Assembly (NCBI GenBank): GCA_023213395.1
Contig: CM041465.1
Span: 134,175,741 to 134,239,740 of the forward strand
DNA from: Cycas panzhihuaensis
Lineage: Eukaryota > Cycadophyta
Length of the DNA: 64,000 nucleotides
Direction: 5' to 3'
The notes under the pieces are model-generated. The model searched no databases. It had not been told where the DNA came from and worked only from the letters and a program-made list of their open reading frames with translations. How positions within the stretch are numbered: position 1 is the first letter of the stretch; each line of letters opens with the position of its first letter. Position numbers and translations under genes: made by a program. Positions 23,323 to 34,375 of this stretch are shown here, in pieces.

Positions 23323-24215
23323 TGGAATTGCATCTACGGGATGGTCTTATATGCTTAGAAGGATATAACTAGCTAAGGTACAGTCGAGCTATAGATGGGA
23401 TCCTAATGGCAAGAAAGAACACCACGCAGAGTGTCTATGCACCATAGTGCAGATTTGGGACCCACGAATGGTGCCCAATTGCCTTAGGGTAATCTTCGGA
23501 AAGAGGACGCAAGGCAAGGCCTTAGGTCATCCCAAAGGAGGAGGCCCACTTACCCCTTGGACGGCCGGGAAGAGGAAGGGGGACCCTAGGATGTTGTGTC
23601 TTCTCATGGGAGGGAGAAGGCAATGTGCAAGTAGGTGTCTGTGAGATACGATGACCTAACTCAAACGAAAGAGGCATGTAGACTGAGTTTAGGTTGTTGT
23701 GTGATAAGTAAAGCAAGGGCGCTAAAAGAACCAAATGCAAGTCTAGGGACGAATGGTCCAATGTGTGGGCTAGATGGGGATTAAGGGGTGTGTGGCTCAC
23801 ACTGAAGTCCTATCTATATACAAGGTGAACAACTATAGAAAAGAATTTATAAATGTAAAAAAAAAGTGTGTTCATTTCCTTTTAATTTCCTATGTGGCTT
23901 TAACATGTGAAGTTTGCATAAAAGCACAGCAAAAAAAAGACAAAGAAGGGAGAAGGAATACCTAGAAGAGAAGCATGGTTGAAACGTCATGCCCTTCTTC
24001 TCCCTATACACTCATCCACTCAAACTCGCCACGCGGGTGTGGAGCTAGCTGACGATGGTTGCCGGAAATGGACGAGGGGCTACCTTACCTTCCCCGATAT
24101 GCGAAAGCAAAGTAGCAAATGAAGAAACAAAGAAGTAACTGAAAGCACTACTATCTAGGGACTCACCTGTTAAAGATATCCATCTCTTTTGTACTTCCAT
24201 TGGTGCAAACCTGCC

Positions 24216-25080
24216 TGATCCCAAAATAGAGCTTAATTGGTGAAGAAGTCAATTATCAACCTTTTCTCCTTAAGATCCTGGGAGTTAGTGTAGAAATCCC
24301 AATAACATCAAAACAAAAATGAGCCCACAAAAGGAAATTCTACACCAAATCATTTATTCTTGACATTGCTCCAAAAGTATGAGGAGTATTACTTTTATTA
24401 AACTATGAAAATCTCCATTTAATGGTGGAGAAATCAACTAGCAAAAGAATGATTAAATTACAAGGAATAAATGATACAATTATACCATAAGGGGGACTCC
24501 AACCCTCCAAAATGCTTCTCCAAGGATGCTTCCCAAGTCAAGTGCCTTTCACCTCCAAGAACCACCTCTCTAACCCATAATAGGGCTCAATTTATAGAAA
24601 GAAACCAAAATTGCATGCTTAACAAGTGGCAATCATGCAAGTATAACCACTAACCACTAGAATGCATGTTGTCCAAGTGGCCTTCATGCAATTCTTAAAA
24701 TTTGTAACTTGTAACTGACCTTAACGGTCTCTAATTTGTCTTAAGTTTGGTAAACATATAGGAACACATGTCCCCTCCACTTCCTCAAAATTTTAACTCA
24801 TTTGGATGTCATTTGACTACATTTTTATTCATTTAATGATAATATATATTTGCTATTTTTCTGCTAGATGTGGGATTAATTTTATGCAAAACAGGGCTTG
24901 AACTCTAATCAAATGATATTTTCTGAACCCCACCTTTTGTACACATATAGTGGGATGTTTTTTCTTCCTTTACATAAAATTTTATATAATTTTGATACTA
25001 TTTGGCCATATCTCTTTCAGTTATGCCAATGCCTAGCATTTTCTACATCCTGTAAACATATGGTAGATCCTCCTAGATCA
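24216..25080 (-). repeat. Gypsy-R 3' LTR
   Basis: Pairs with 29717-30580. On the plus strand it starts TGATCCCAAAATAG and ends TAGATCA. The purine tract lies just inside at 25081-25097. Confidence 0.95.
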
Positions 25081-25097
25081 TGGCTCCCCTTCCTTGG
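25081..25097 (-). other. Gypsy-R polypurine tract
   Basis: Minus strand reads CCAAGGAAGGGGAGCCA directly before the 3' LTR. Confidence 0.85.
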
Positions 25098-25324
25098 AAA
25101 ATAGCCAACTCCTATTTGGCTTAGAATTAGAGATGGGGGAAGTGTTGTTCTCCTTGTTGCCTATTAAACCACTTGGCCTTACTAGGCAATTGTCCTGCTA
25201 CTCCAATCCTGAAAGATTCATGTGTCTTATGTCTTGTTTTGGTAGATTTTCTCTCCAAGATACAATCTTCCTTGAGAGGCTCCTCATTTTCCAAATACAA
25301 GTCATCAACTGAAGGTAAAGTGAA

Positions 25325-26551
25325 CTAGTCCTGTTCCTCATCTAGCATGGAGGGCTCAAAGAGTTTTAAGTATTTAACATTTACAACTGAATATATTTGC
25401 ATATAAGGTGGAAGATCAAGTTGGAAAATATTTCCACTTACTTTTCTCAAAATCTTGAATGGTCTATACCTTATAGGTTTGAGTTTCTTGCCTTCTCCTT
25501 TTAACCTCTTCTTGCTCAAGTATAACCATACTAAATCTCTTTCTTGAAAAGTACACTCTTGCCTATGCTTGTCATGTTTTTCCTTGTACTTTTGTTGAGT
25601 CCTTAGAAGTTGATCATGTACTTCTTTATAGACTCTCTGGATCTTCTCTAAGTATCTTAAAGCCTTGTTATGCTCCTCCTTCTCTTTGACGGATCCTGCC
25701 TTAGCTTGCATGGAAAACTATAAATCAAATAGACTTTGAGGCAAGTATTCCAAACAAACTTCAAAAGGTTCTTTAGAGTGTGATGCATGTATTGCTCTAT
25801 TAAATGCAAATTGTAGAAAAGCCAATGATTCATCCCAAGTCTTTAGATGCTTGGAATTGTATCCCCTAAATAAATGTACCAAAGTTCTATTCACTACTTT
25901 GGTTTTTCCATCTATTTGAGGATGGAAACTTGTACTCCTCTTTAATTTGGTATCCATCATCTCCCATAGTGACTTCCAAAATGATGAAAGGAATCGAGTG
26001 TCTTGATCTAAAATGATGGAAGAAGGCAAGCCAAAATTCTTCCATACATGCTCAAAGAATAACTCAGCTATTCTTATTCCTATGATTGTCTTCTTACAAC
26101 GTATTAGACATATCATTTTACTGAACCTATCTACAACAACAAAGAGATAATCATGTCCCTTCCTAGTCATGGGAAGTCCCCCTAAGAAATCAATGGAGAT
26201 ACTTTCCCAAGGTCTAGTGGGAATAGGAAGTGGTGTATACAATCCTAATTTTCTAGAAGAAGGCTTAGAAGTATTACACATTACACATCCTTTTACATAT
26301 CTTTTTACATCATTTTACATTTTTGGCCATACAATATATCTTCTCAAGTTTGCTAAAGTCTTCTCTATACCAAAGTGACTAACTACTTTAGAAGTATGGG
26401 CTTCTCTAAGCCACTTGATCTTGTCTCCTTTTGATGGAACATAGAGTTGCTCCCCTTTGAAAAGTAGACCATCCTTCCAAGCAAGTTGGGAAGGTCTTCC
26501 TTTCGCTAGGTTCTCTAATTCTTCCTTCAAAGCTTCATCTTCATGGTACAA
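25325..26551 (-). pseudogene. Gypsy-R integrase
   Basis: In element sense: 26551-26315 is the zinc region ending H-F-G-I-E-K-T-L-A-N-L-R-R, the second His of HHCC. A stop follows, then 26281-25718 is the core, beginning at C-N-T-S-K-P-S. First acid S-I-D-F-L-G-G-L-P, second I-L-D-Q-D-T-R-F-L-S. The third lies in D-G-K-T-K-V-V-N-R-T where the family has Glu, so it is Lys. 25711-25325 is the C-terminal domain (Y-R-P-F-K-I-L, then V-N-V-K-Y-L-K), with no clear chromodomain. Long clean stretches show low decay. The Glu loss suggests it is inactive. Confidence 0.93.
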
Positions 26552-26704
26552 ATCTTTCTACTTTTCATGATGCATTGGCTCCACCTGCAAACTCATAAGA
26601 GAACTATAAATAAAAGTAAAAGAAGAAGTGGAACAAGGTGGTCTAGATAATATATCAATAATTTTGTTAGTTGATCCCTTTTTGTACTTAATTATAATAT
26701 TGAA

Positions 26705-27990
26705 TTATTGTAAATAACCCATCCACTTCATGTGTCTTGTTTGCTGTAATTTACTTTGGGTTTGTAAAAATTGAAGAGGCTTATGATCGGTATGAACTAC
26801 AACCTCTTTTCTAAGTAAATAGGACCTCAAATTCTTGCATGCTTGATGAAGTATGAACATTTCTTGATCATATGTTAGGTAGTTTTTCACTTGAGGGGTG
26901 AAGACTTCTGAATGGTAAGCAATAGGCTTCCCATCTTGAATAAGGATAGCTCCCATCGCATTTCTACTTGCATCAGCTTCTACTTTAAAAGGGCTTTGCA
27001 AATTTGGCATTACCAAAATCGGTGCTTCACAAATTTTCTTCTTTAAAAGAAGAAAATCTTCTTCCTCCTTCGAACCCCAAGTAAACTTTTTACTAGATTT
27101 TGTCAATCCATGTAGAGGTGTTGTAACCTATGAGAAATAAAGAATAAACTTTCTCAAGTATTGACAAGCTCCTAAAAAACTTCTCACCTCTGTGATGTTT
27201 ATTGGCCTAGGTCATTTGATGATAGCTTGAGTCTTGAGTGGATCGATGCTCAACTTTCCTCCTCCAACCACAAAGCCTAAGAAGATCAAGTTCTCCTTGC
27301 CAAATTCACACTTCTTCAAATTAAGCTTCAAATGATGCTTAGCCATAGTCTTTAAAACTTCTTCTATGTGCTGCAAATGTTCCTCCTATGTGTTGCTGAA
27401 AATCAAAATGTCATCAAGATAGACAACAATAAAATTATCCAAGTAAGGCCTTAACATTTCATTCATTAGCCTCATGAATGTTGTAGGAGCATTACACAAT
27501 CCGAAAGACATAACCATCTATTGAAAGAGTCCTTACTTTATTTTGAAGGCCGTCTTCCATGTGTCCTCCTCCTTGACCCTAACTTGGTGATAACCGCTTT
27601 TCAAATCCAACTTAGTAAAATAACAAGCATGCTAAATTTGATCAAGCAAATCATTTATGCGAGGCAAAGGGTAGCGATTTTTAATTGTAATTTTATTCAA
27701 AGAACGAAAGTCTATACATATTCTCCATCCTCCATCCTTCTTAGGCACCAAGACAATTAGTGACCCACAAGGTGAACATAAAGGTCTTATGACCCCTTGA
27801 TGAAGTAACTCCTTAACTTGCCTCTTTATCTTATTATTCTCTACAATGGAGTGCCTATACAAAGCAACATTAGGCAATGGTGCATCTCCTATAAGAGTGA
27901 TTTCATGCTCTATCTTTCTCTTTGGTGGTAGCCCATCAACATGTTGAAATAGAATATCATAACTTGTCTTTAACTCCTGAATTTGTTGCA
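26705..27990 (-). pseudogene. Gypsy-R reverse transcriptase and RNase H
   Basis: RT starts in 27991-27632 ([18 protein letters not shown], then [10 protein letters not shown]). The polymerase box V-Y-L-D-D-I-L is intact near 27405-27425. RNase H is 27106-26705: V-E-A-D-A-S-R-N-A-M-G-A-I-L, L-T-Y-D-Q-E-M and V-V-H-T-D-H-K-P-L-Q-F, the usual catalytic Asp-Glu-Asp series of gypsy RNase H. Between 27632 and 27106 the frame has stops. One of the better-preserved pol genes here. Confidence 0.93.
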
Positions 27991-28048
27991 TTTGTTTAGG
28001 TGATATAAGAAGAGTGTGAGTAGAAGGACCTTCTTCATCTCCTGGCTC

Positions 28049-28640
28049 TTATTTTCTCCTTACCATTAAGATGATGAATTTACCACATGCATTGATCATC
28101 CTTTTTGCTTGAGTGGCTAAAATTAATGCTATCTTATCCACATGCTTCTTTGTGGCCTTTATGATGAAGCCCTTGTTATCCTTCATCAACCGATACTTTC
28201 TCTCCCTTTGATAAAAGAGTGCATCCCGATCCCACAAGTAGGGACTCCCAAGCACAACATGGCATACATCTAATGGCACCACATCACATATTACTTCATC
28301 AACAAAATCATTAATGATGGAAATTTTAAGTGTACATTACTTTGATATTTCCATTTCCACATCTTTATGGATCTAACCAAGAGGATATGGATGAGGGTGA
28401 GGAGTAGTTACCAACCCAATGCTCTTTACCAACATTTCTGAGATCAAATTCTTTTGGCTCCCTAAATCTATAATGGCACCAATAATATTATTTCCTACTT
28501 GAAGCTTCAAGTGAAATAGTTCCTCCTTTGTAGCATCATCTCCATAATTTGTAAGTAGAGTAACCTTCTCTTCTTCTCCTTCACTTTGAATCTCTACCTC
28601 AGAAAGTAGTGCTTTCCCTTTTTCCTTCTTTCTTAATTCC
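28049..28640 (-). pseudogene. Gypsy-R aspartic protease and linker
   Basis: The protease lies at the end of the 29008-28373 frame: I-I-D-L-G-S-Q-K-N-L-I-S matches the gypsy D-S-G-S motif with Ser changed to Leu, catalytic Asp kept. 28282-28049 gives the conserved block before RT (V-V-L-G-S-P-Y-L-W-D-R-D-A). A stop separates the two. Confidence 0.8.
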
Positions 28641-29625
28641 ATATCCTTGATATACTTTGGCTTTAACCCTGGATGCAACTTCCAACACTTTGCTGTAATA
28701 TGACCACTAATATTACAATGCTCACAATAGTTAGAACTTTTAACAAAATTAGTTCTTTTCTTCTTTCCTTCTTGCCTTTTAGATGAGTGCAATTTAGGAT
28801 TCTTTTCATACTTATTAGAAGTAAAAGTAGAATCTTTAGACATGAATGCAGATTTCTTGCTTTTAATTTCTATTGCCATAGCCATTCTACTTGCTTCTCC
28901 AATGGATTGAACCTTAAAAAGCCTTAGTTCCTTCCTTATGTATTCATGTAATCCTCCAATGAATTTCATAAGAGGGATATGTTCATCCATATTAATACCA
29001 AGTAGCATGCCATGCCTAAAAAATAAAGAAGTATAGTCTTGGACACATACACCTCTCCCTTAGCGTAAATATTGCCAAGTGACCCATTGGTCTTCCTCAT
29101 GACCTATGGGGTAGTATTGCTTCTTTATTATTTTCTTAAAATCCATCCATGAAAAAGAAGATACATCATGAGTCTTTAAATATGCATTCCACCATGTCAA
29201 TGCATGTTTACACAACTTGAGCCTAGTAAATAAAAGCTTTTGAGCATTACTATAAGCATAAATTATGAAGTAGGTTTCAAGTTGATCCAACTAATGGTCA
29301 ACTTTTCAGCATTTACCTCTCCATCATAAGTTGGAATATCCAACTTTGCCTCTACCTTGAAGGGTTGATGAGATGAAGTACCCTTGCTTTCTTCAAATAA
29401 GTGCTTTAAGGTCTCCTCCTCTTCCTCTTCATGGTTATGGTCATATGTGGATCCTCCTTCAACTTCCTTCTCTTTGACTTTTCCCTTGACTAGAGGTAGA
29501 AGTTGAGTCATCATTTGCATCAAGACTTCTGTGTTCTTCTCAAGCTTTTCAAATCTAATTTCTCCATCTTCTTTTTCATCCATGGTGCTTGGATTCTTTC
29601 TTTGTCTTCTTGGTGATTGCAACAT
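28600..29625 (-). pseudogene. Gypsy-R gag
   Basis: 29625-29263 is an acidic N-terminal region (a likely start is the inner Met at 29583, M-D-E-K-E-D-G-E). A frame slip near 29290 leads to the capsid domain, W-x-D-Q-L-E-T-Y-F then R-L-K-L-C-K-H-A-L-T-W-W-N (29290-29060). One stop at 29060 lies before 29008. The same frame goes on to the zinc knuckle C-E-H-C-N-I-S-G-H-I-T-A-K-C at 28726-28685, a perfect CCHC. Gag packages the RNA. Confidence 0.92.
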
Positions 29626-29699
29626 AAGAAAAGCTTCATCTTTCTCTTTGTATCATTTCCTTATTTGTACCATTCAAGTCCCTACAACAAAGATCACAT

Positions 29700-29711
29700 G
29701 CTCTGATACCA
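29700..29711 (-). other. Gypsy-R primer binding site
   Basis: Minus strand reads TGGTATCAGAGC, an exact initiator-tRNA-Met primer site, about 5 bp from the 5' LTR (29717). Confidence 0.92.
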
Positions 29712-29716
29712 AAATA

Positions 29717-30580
29717 TGATCCCAAAATAGAGCTTAATTAGTGAAAAAGTAAATTATCAACCTTTTCTCCTTGAGATCCTAGGAGTTAGTGTACAAATCC
29801 CAATAACATCAAAACAAAAATGAGCCTACAAAAGAAAATTCTACACTAAATCATTTATTCTTAACATTACTCCAAAAGTATGAGGAGTAGTACTTTTATT
29901 AAACTATGAAAATCTCCATTTAATGGTGGAGAAATCAACTAGCAAAAGAATGGTTAAATTACAAGGAATAAATGATACAATTATACCATAAGGGGGACTC
30001 CAACCCTCCAAAATGCTTCTCCAAGGATGCTTCCCAAGTCAAGTACCTTTCACCTCCAGGAACCACCTCTCTAACCTGTAATAGGGCTCAATTTATAGAA
30101 AGAAACCAAAATTGCATGTTTAACAAGTGGCAATCATGTAAGTATAACCATTAACCACCAGAATGCATGTTGTCCAAGTGGCCTTCATGCAATTCTTAAA
30201 AGTTATGGCTTGTATCTAACCATAATGGACTCCAATTTAGCTCAAATTTGGTACACGTATAGGAACACATGTCCCCTCTGCTTCCTCAAAATTTTAGCTC
30301 ATTTGGATGTCATTGGCCACATTTTTATTCATTTAATAATAATATATATTTGATATTTTTCTACTAGCTGTGGGATTAATTTTATGCAAAACAAGGCTTG
30401 AACTCTAATCAAATGATATTTTCTGAACCCCACCTTTTGTACATATATAGTCGGATGTGTCTTCTTCCTTTACACAAAATTTCATATAATTTTGATACCA
30501 TTTGGCCATATCTCTTTTAGTTATGCCAATGCCTAGAATTTTCTACATCCTGTAAACATATGGTAGATCCTCCTGGATCA
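29717..30580 (-). repeat. Gypsy-R 5' LTR
   Basis: 864 bp copy of 24216-25080, TG...CA ends. Followed on the plus strand by CTACC, then Gypsy-G LTR sequence. Confidence 0.95.
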
Positions 30581-31721
30581 CTACCAATCACAAAACAAAG
30601 GTTTCTCCCTTCTGGAGAAGGGGGCTACCAAGTATGCCTAATATATATATAAATATAAAAGATAGCTAATAAATCAAGTTGGAAATAATGCACTCTACTC
30701 CAAAACCACCAAGCAAAACTCAGATCTAAGCAGCGCCAAGCAGTGACTAAGATAAGGAGGTTAACCTCAGAATGGCCAACCTACCCGCAAGTACCTCCAC
30801 GTAGCCTCAATAGGAAAGAACCAGAGTGTGATGGCTATTCAGGATAGCAAGTAGAAGAGACAATAGACCAGTGGAATGGTGCATGGGTAGACCCAAGAGA
30901 TGAGGTACTATGGGCAGCAAATCGTCAGGTTGGGGCAAGCCAAGGATAAAAAACTGAACCATGATGGGTTTAGGGGGCTTATGTGATGCCCAAAACCTGA
31001 GAGTATAGGTTTGAAACCAGCATGGTAAGGGCTACCAATGTTGATTTCAAAACTAAAAATATCCTCTCACTATCCCTAGCCCAACTCCAGAGAGAGGCAT
31101 AGAGTAGGAAGGAAGGGAAGGGTAAACCCTTGGGGAGAAGGCCAACAAGGGGACGGATCTCATCTTTCTCCCTTCGCCCAACCTTATGTAACCCTCTTAC
31201 ATAGCCACCCTGGAGTGGGCTTGTAGGAGAAGAGAAGAGAAATACTGCAAGATAGGGAGCAAAAGGCAAGCTCCTCTGAAATGAAAGGAGAGGAGCAAAG
31301 ATTGACCCAAAACTTCTCATAAAAAAGAAAGGAAAAAACTAGGAAAACCTAAAGGACTTTGAAGGAGTACCTGTAAGGCAGAAGGAGGGAGCCCTATGCT
31401 ACCAAAAATTAGAGGAAAAGACCTATTTCAAATAGGCTTTTTAGACCTGGCTGAAGGGGAGGCAAACATGGATGCCACTCTTAGTTCTTGGGGTTTGCTT
31501 GTTGATATGCTGTGAATACTCTCCTTCCACGAAATAGACCTACAAAAAGAAGCTCAGAGCCATTGGAGTAGGGCCTGAGACACAGTAGATGCACCTATGG
31601 AAGAGGAGCTAGAGTAGAGGAGCTGAGCTTTTGGAGGTTGCAGAGTGAGAGCTAGAGTAGAGAGCCAAAAATGAGTGAAGAAGAGAAGTAAATTACTTTT
31701 TTTTGGTTTTGTACTCATCCC

Positions 31722-31745
31722 AACCCTAAAGGAATGTTTAGGGTT
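31722..31745. repeat. Hairpin of telomere-like heptamers in Gypsy-G LTR
   Basis: AACCCTAAA, a 6-bp loop, TTTAGGGTT. The other LTR has the same hairpin at 45695-45718 with 10-bp arms (AACCCTAAAC/GTTTAGGGTT, loop AAAT). The arms contain the plant telomere heptamer in inverted orientation. Confidence 0.85.
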
Positions 31746-32411
31746 ACGGTGGGGGTGAGTACTTGAGGGTGCCATGTGGCAATTCTGTAAAAAAAGTGGG
31801 AATTACCACGGTTGTTTAAAAAATAAACTTAAACAGTTGCACTGTGGTAAACTTCACGATCTGCGACAAACTCGTGGTACATCGCTAAGTTCTGATGGTG
31901 CAGGGCTAAAAGACAAAATAAAGATAGAACCAAGGCCTAGAGCTAAATTGAGGGGTGTGCAGAGGCCTGGTAGGCTAGGAGCTCATGCCCAGGTGGCTGG
32001 CAAGTGGCTGAAAATGAGAGACAAGTCTCAGGGAGGTCCTATCACACCTAAAAGGGGACTCAAAGTGGTGACAGGAGTGTTGATATGAATGGATCATGAC
32101 CAACAACCATGTTTGAGGAGTTATGGAGGTATTGCGGGCAGCTGAGTGCCATATGGGGTGCATGACTCACTGAGGAGTGCCCTATGGTGGGTCGTCATAG
32201 GCTGAATAGTGTACGACAGGTGCAAGCAATGTGATCAAGTAGAGAAGGCAATGTGATCACACAAATGGCAAGCAAACATGCATCAAACGAAACTCTAAAC
32301 AAATTCTACCAAGCAAAAGCGAGGATAAAAGTGAGAAGTATATACCTGTGCTTACCTGCATCAACCTATCTCAAGTCCATTCCCGATAGCCAGGAAACAC
32401 TATCCCCTTAG

Positions 32412-32756
32412 CAGTAGAGCCTCACTGCTGAGAAGTATGGTGTGATGGTGAATGCTGGCAACAAAAAACTGTTAGTAGCACATGTGTATATATATAAATC
32501 ATGAACAGAATATGGACCAAGGGTGTCGGCAAGTATCATGGCGGAACACATGGATAAGGGAGACAAAGACGAGGACAACATAGGGGCTGCCTATGTGTCA
32601 TCTAGGAGTTAACCTGGAGATGAAAGGAATAAAAAGGGGGGATGCCCCCATCACTAAAATATGGTAGATAATGTAAGGACAACCAACAAACTAAACAAAC
32701 AAGCTGGGAGAAAGGCAGCAAGAGACTTGGGCAATGGGCAGGCCAAATAAGTCTCT
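32412..32756. other. Gypsy-G sequence next to the 3' LTR, no gene
   Basis: Between the purine tract and the end of the archaeal-type RNase H. No coding signal recognised. Confidence 0.5.
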
Positions 32757-33177
32757 TAAAGGCGGTCGTCGAGAAGAGGGAGGTGATGCTCAAGGATGAG
32801 GCGAACAAGACTGTTAGCCTCAACATTGAGGGCCCCAGAATATGGTGAACATCGATGGATTGAAAGCGAGCCAATAATGACCTCGCGGTCAACGCTAGGG
32901 CTCTCAAGTGTGGGCACTGCACCTGGTAGACCTAGGTAAGATGAGACACCACCACTTGGGAGTTATAAAGAAGGATGACGGGTCCGTGATGGAAATGTAA
33001 TGCATCGGTGAGGGCTTCAATAACAGCCATGTACTCAGCTTCGTTATTGGTCACCTCAGGAAGGAAGATTCTAGAGTGTAGGCAGTCATACCTAGAGGAA
33101 TCACGGAGTATCCACACAGCAGTGGAAGTACTAGGATTACCGTGGCTTCCACCATTGGTGAAAATGAAAAGAGCCAT
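32757..33177 (-). pseudogene. Gypsy-G archaeal-type RNase H, isolated from pol
   Basis: In element sense it starts M-A-L-F-I-F-T-N-G-G-S-H-G-N-P (33177 downward), then L-P-E-V-T-N-N-E-A-E-Y, then L-L-Y-N-S-Q-V-V-V-S-H-L, a TAG, R-A-L-A-L-T-A-R-S, and after a frame slip near 32835 N-V-E-A-N-S-L-V-R-L. This matches the second RNase H of Tat-clade elements and plant L1s. The three expected Asp (F-T-D-G-G, D-S-Q, E-A-D-A) all read Asn; the Glu of N-N-E-A-E-Y is kept. It lies beyond integrase and beyond an opposite-strand gene, not between RNase H and integrase. An upstream open extension reaches 33372. Confidence 0.85.
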
Positions 33178-33705
33178 GAGCAAGAACGATTTCTCTGCTG
33201 AAAGAGGTGCAATGAAACTAAAGAAAGAGGCAAGAAGAGAACCCTGTATGGCTAGTGACGGTGGCCATGAAGGGGTACGAAGGCCTGGCAATGAGGCAAC
33301 CCAAAGGCAAGGAAGGCAACCCCACCAATGGGGAAGAAAATGGCAAAAAAAAAGGAGCTCTGGGGTGCCCAAATTGGCTTAAGGAAGCACAAAGGGGTGC
33401 CCGGCCAGAGGGGACACTCCCTATGGGAGTGTCAAGTGCAAAAACTGGCTGTGAAAATGAGTCTAGGACGACAAAATGAGCCAAATGAATATAAACTTGG
33501 GCATGCACGGGAGTGGCACGCAAAATGAGATAAGGGGGGCTCCAGTAAAAATGAGTTATTTGGGGCGTCATTAATGCGCTAAGAGAAATGAGTCAAAAGG
33601 AGGCCACGGAGACCAAAAGAAAGCAATGTTGGCTAAGGCGAAAATGCGGTTTGGAAAGTTGCCTCGAAGGCGAAAAAGGAGGAAGTGCCTAATGGGGGCC
33701 CCACC
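33178..33705. other. Spacer between archaeal-type RNase H and antisense promoter
   Basis: Open frames on both strands overlap here, as is common in low-stop GC-richer DNA. I recognise no domain. The plus-strand part directly before 33706 would be the upstream promoter of the antisense gene. Confidence 0.5.
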
Positions 33706-33714
33706 TATATAAGG
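33706..33714 (+). promoter_or_regulatory. TATA box of the antisense gene in Gypsy-G
   Basis: TATATAAGG (context CCACCTATATAAGGAAATTC). The start of transcription would be expected about 30 bp on, near 33738-33745. It is on the strand opposite to gag-pol and reads toward the mobile-domain gene. Confidence 0.55.
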
Positions 33715-33897
33715 AAATTCGAATAAAAAAGATTTCATTTTCATGAGCTCTCGTACGAAATCCACAGCTCATTGCTTACGTAGCGAAGTGCTACCCTACT
33801 TCTGGGACATGCAGTGAGAGATTCAACTATTGGATCAAAGTGAGGAAGTAGCCAGAGCAACCGGGAGAGTGAGATAACAACTACGCGACCCGATCCA

Positions 33898-34375
33898 GTG
33901 AGTGGATCGTCAAAACCCTATCTGAAATTGCATTTGAATTTTAATATTTTTTTAATGAGTTTTATGTAGATTTTTTGGTCCCTTAAGGGCAAAAAATAAC
34001 TTCCCGGAGTCTGAATTAGACCTAGAGAGGGGCAGGACCGGGGTATTAGGCAGCCTTAATCTTGATAGGCCCCGTTAGGGCCCACCTAGAAGAAAATTTT
34101 TGTTTTTTTGGTAGGCAAATCCCCTCTTTTTGGGGGGTGCCATTCACACCGCGATAAAGATCACGGTGCCACGATCTTTGCCATGAGGCCGATCTAACCC
34201 GGCCTAAACTCTGTGGTACCATAGAGTTTAGCACAGTGCAAAGACACAGTGAGTGAAAAAAGTAAAGGAGGCCCCAAGGGTCCCCAAGTCTTAACCAAAT
34301 GAGGCCGAGGGAGAGCCCTGAGAGGCTGAGAGCAGGTGTTGGCTATAGACTGGCCTATTTGATGGCATTTTACAG
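33898..34375 (+). other. Possible leader intron of the antisense gene
   Basis: Donor CCA/GTGAGT at 33898 and acceptor TTTTACAG ending at 34375, just before the open frame (first Met 34412). It would remove 478 bp, including a T-rich stretch near 33940-33975. Splicing here is inferred from the sites only. Confidence 0.4.

Larger units (their letters stand above)
24216..30580 (-). mobile_element. Gypsy-R: Ty3/gypsy element inside the Gypsy-G LTR
   Basis: 6.4 kb with LTRs 24216-25080 and 29717-30580 that look very similar over about 865 bp. Flanking repeats are CTGCC (24211-24215) and CTACC (30581-30585), one C-to-T or G-to-A apart. Coding is on the minus strand: gag, protease, RT, RNase H, integrase. 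It is one of the least decayed elements in the window, but it still has frameshifts, some stops and a changed integrase catalytic residue. Being inside the Gypsy-G LTR, it inserted after Gypsy-G. Confidence 0.96.
23323..32399 (-). repeat. Gypsy-G 3' LTR, split by Gypsy-R
   Basis: 23323-24215 and 30586-32399 together match 43683-46370 throughout. The break is the Gypsy-R insertion with duplicated CTGCC/CTACC. Open frames inside it have partners in the other LTR but with frame differences, so I treat them as non-coding. On the internal side, CTAAGGGGATAG (element strand, 32400-32411) is the purine tract. Confidence 0.95.

Noticed and set aside
23447-23965. Frames in the left piece of the Gypsy-G LTR as host genes
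   Set aside because: The same region occurs in the other LTR (43807-44342) with shifted frames, and nothing in it is recognisable.
30979-32163. Open frames in the Gypsy-G 3' LTR (for example 31554-31775, 31774-32088)
   Set aside because: The matching stretch of the other LTR carries indels that break these frames, and no domain is recognisable. I treat them as chance frames.
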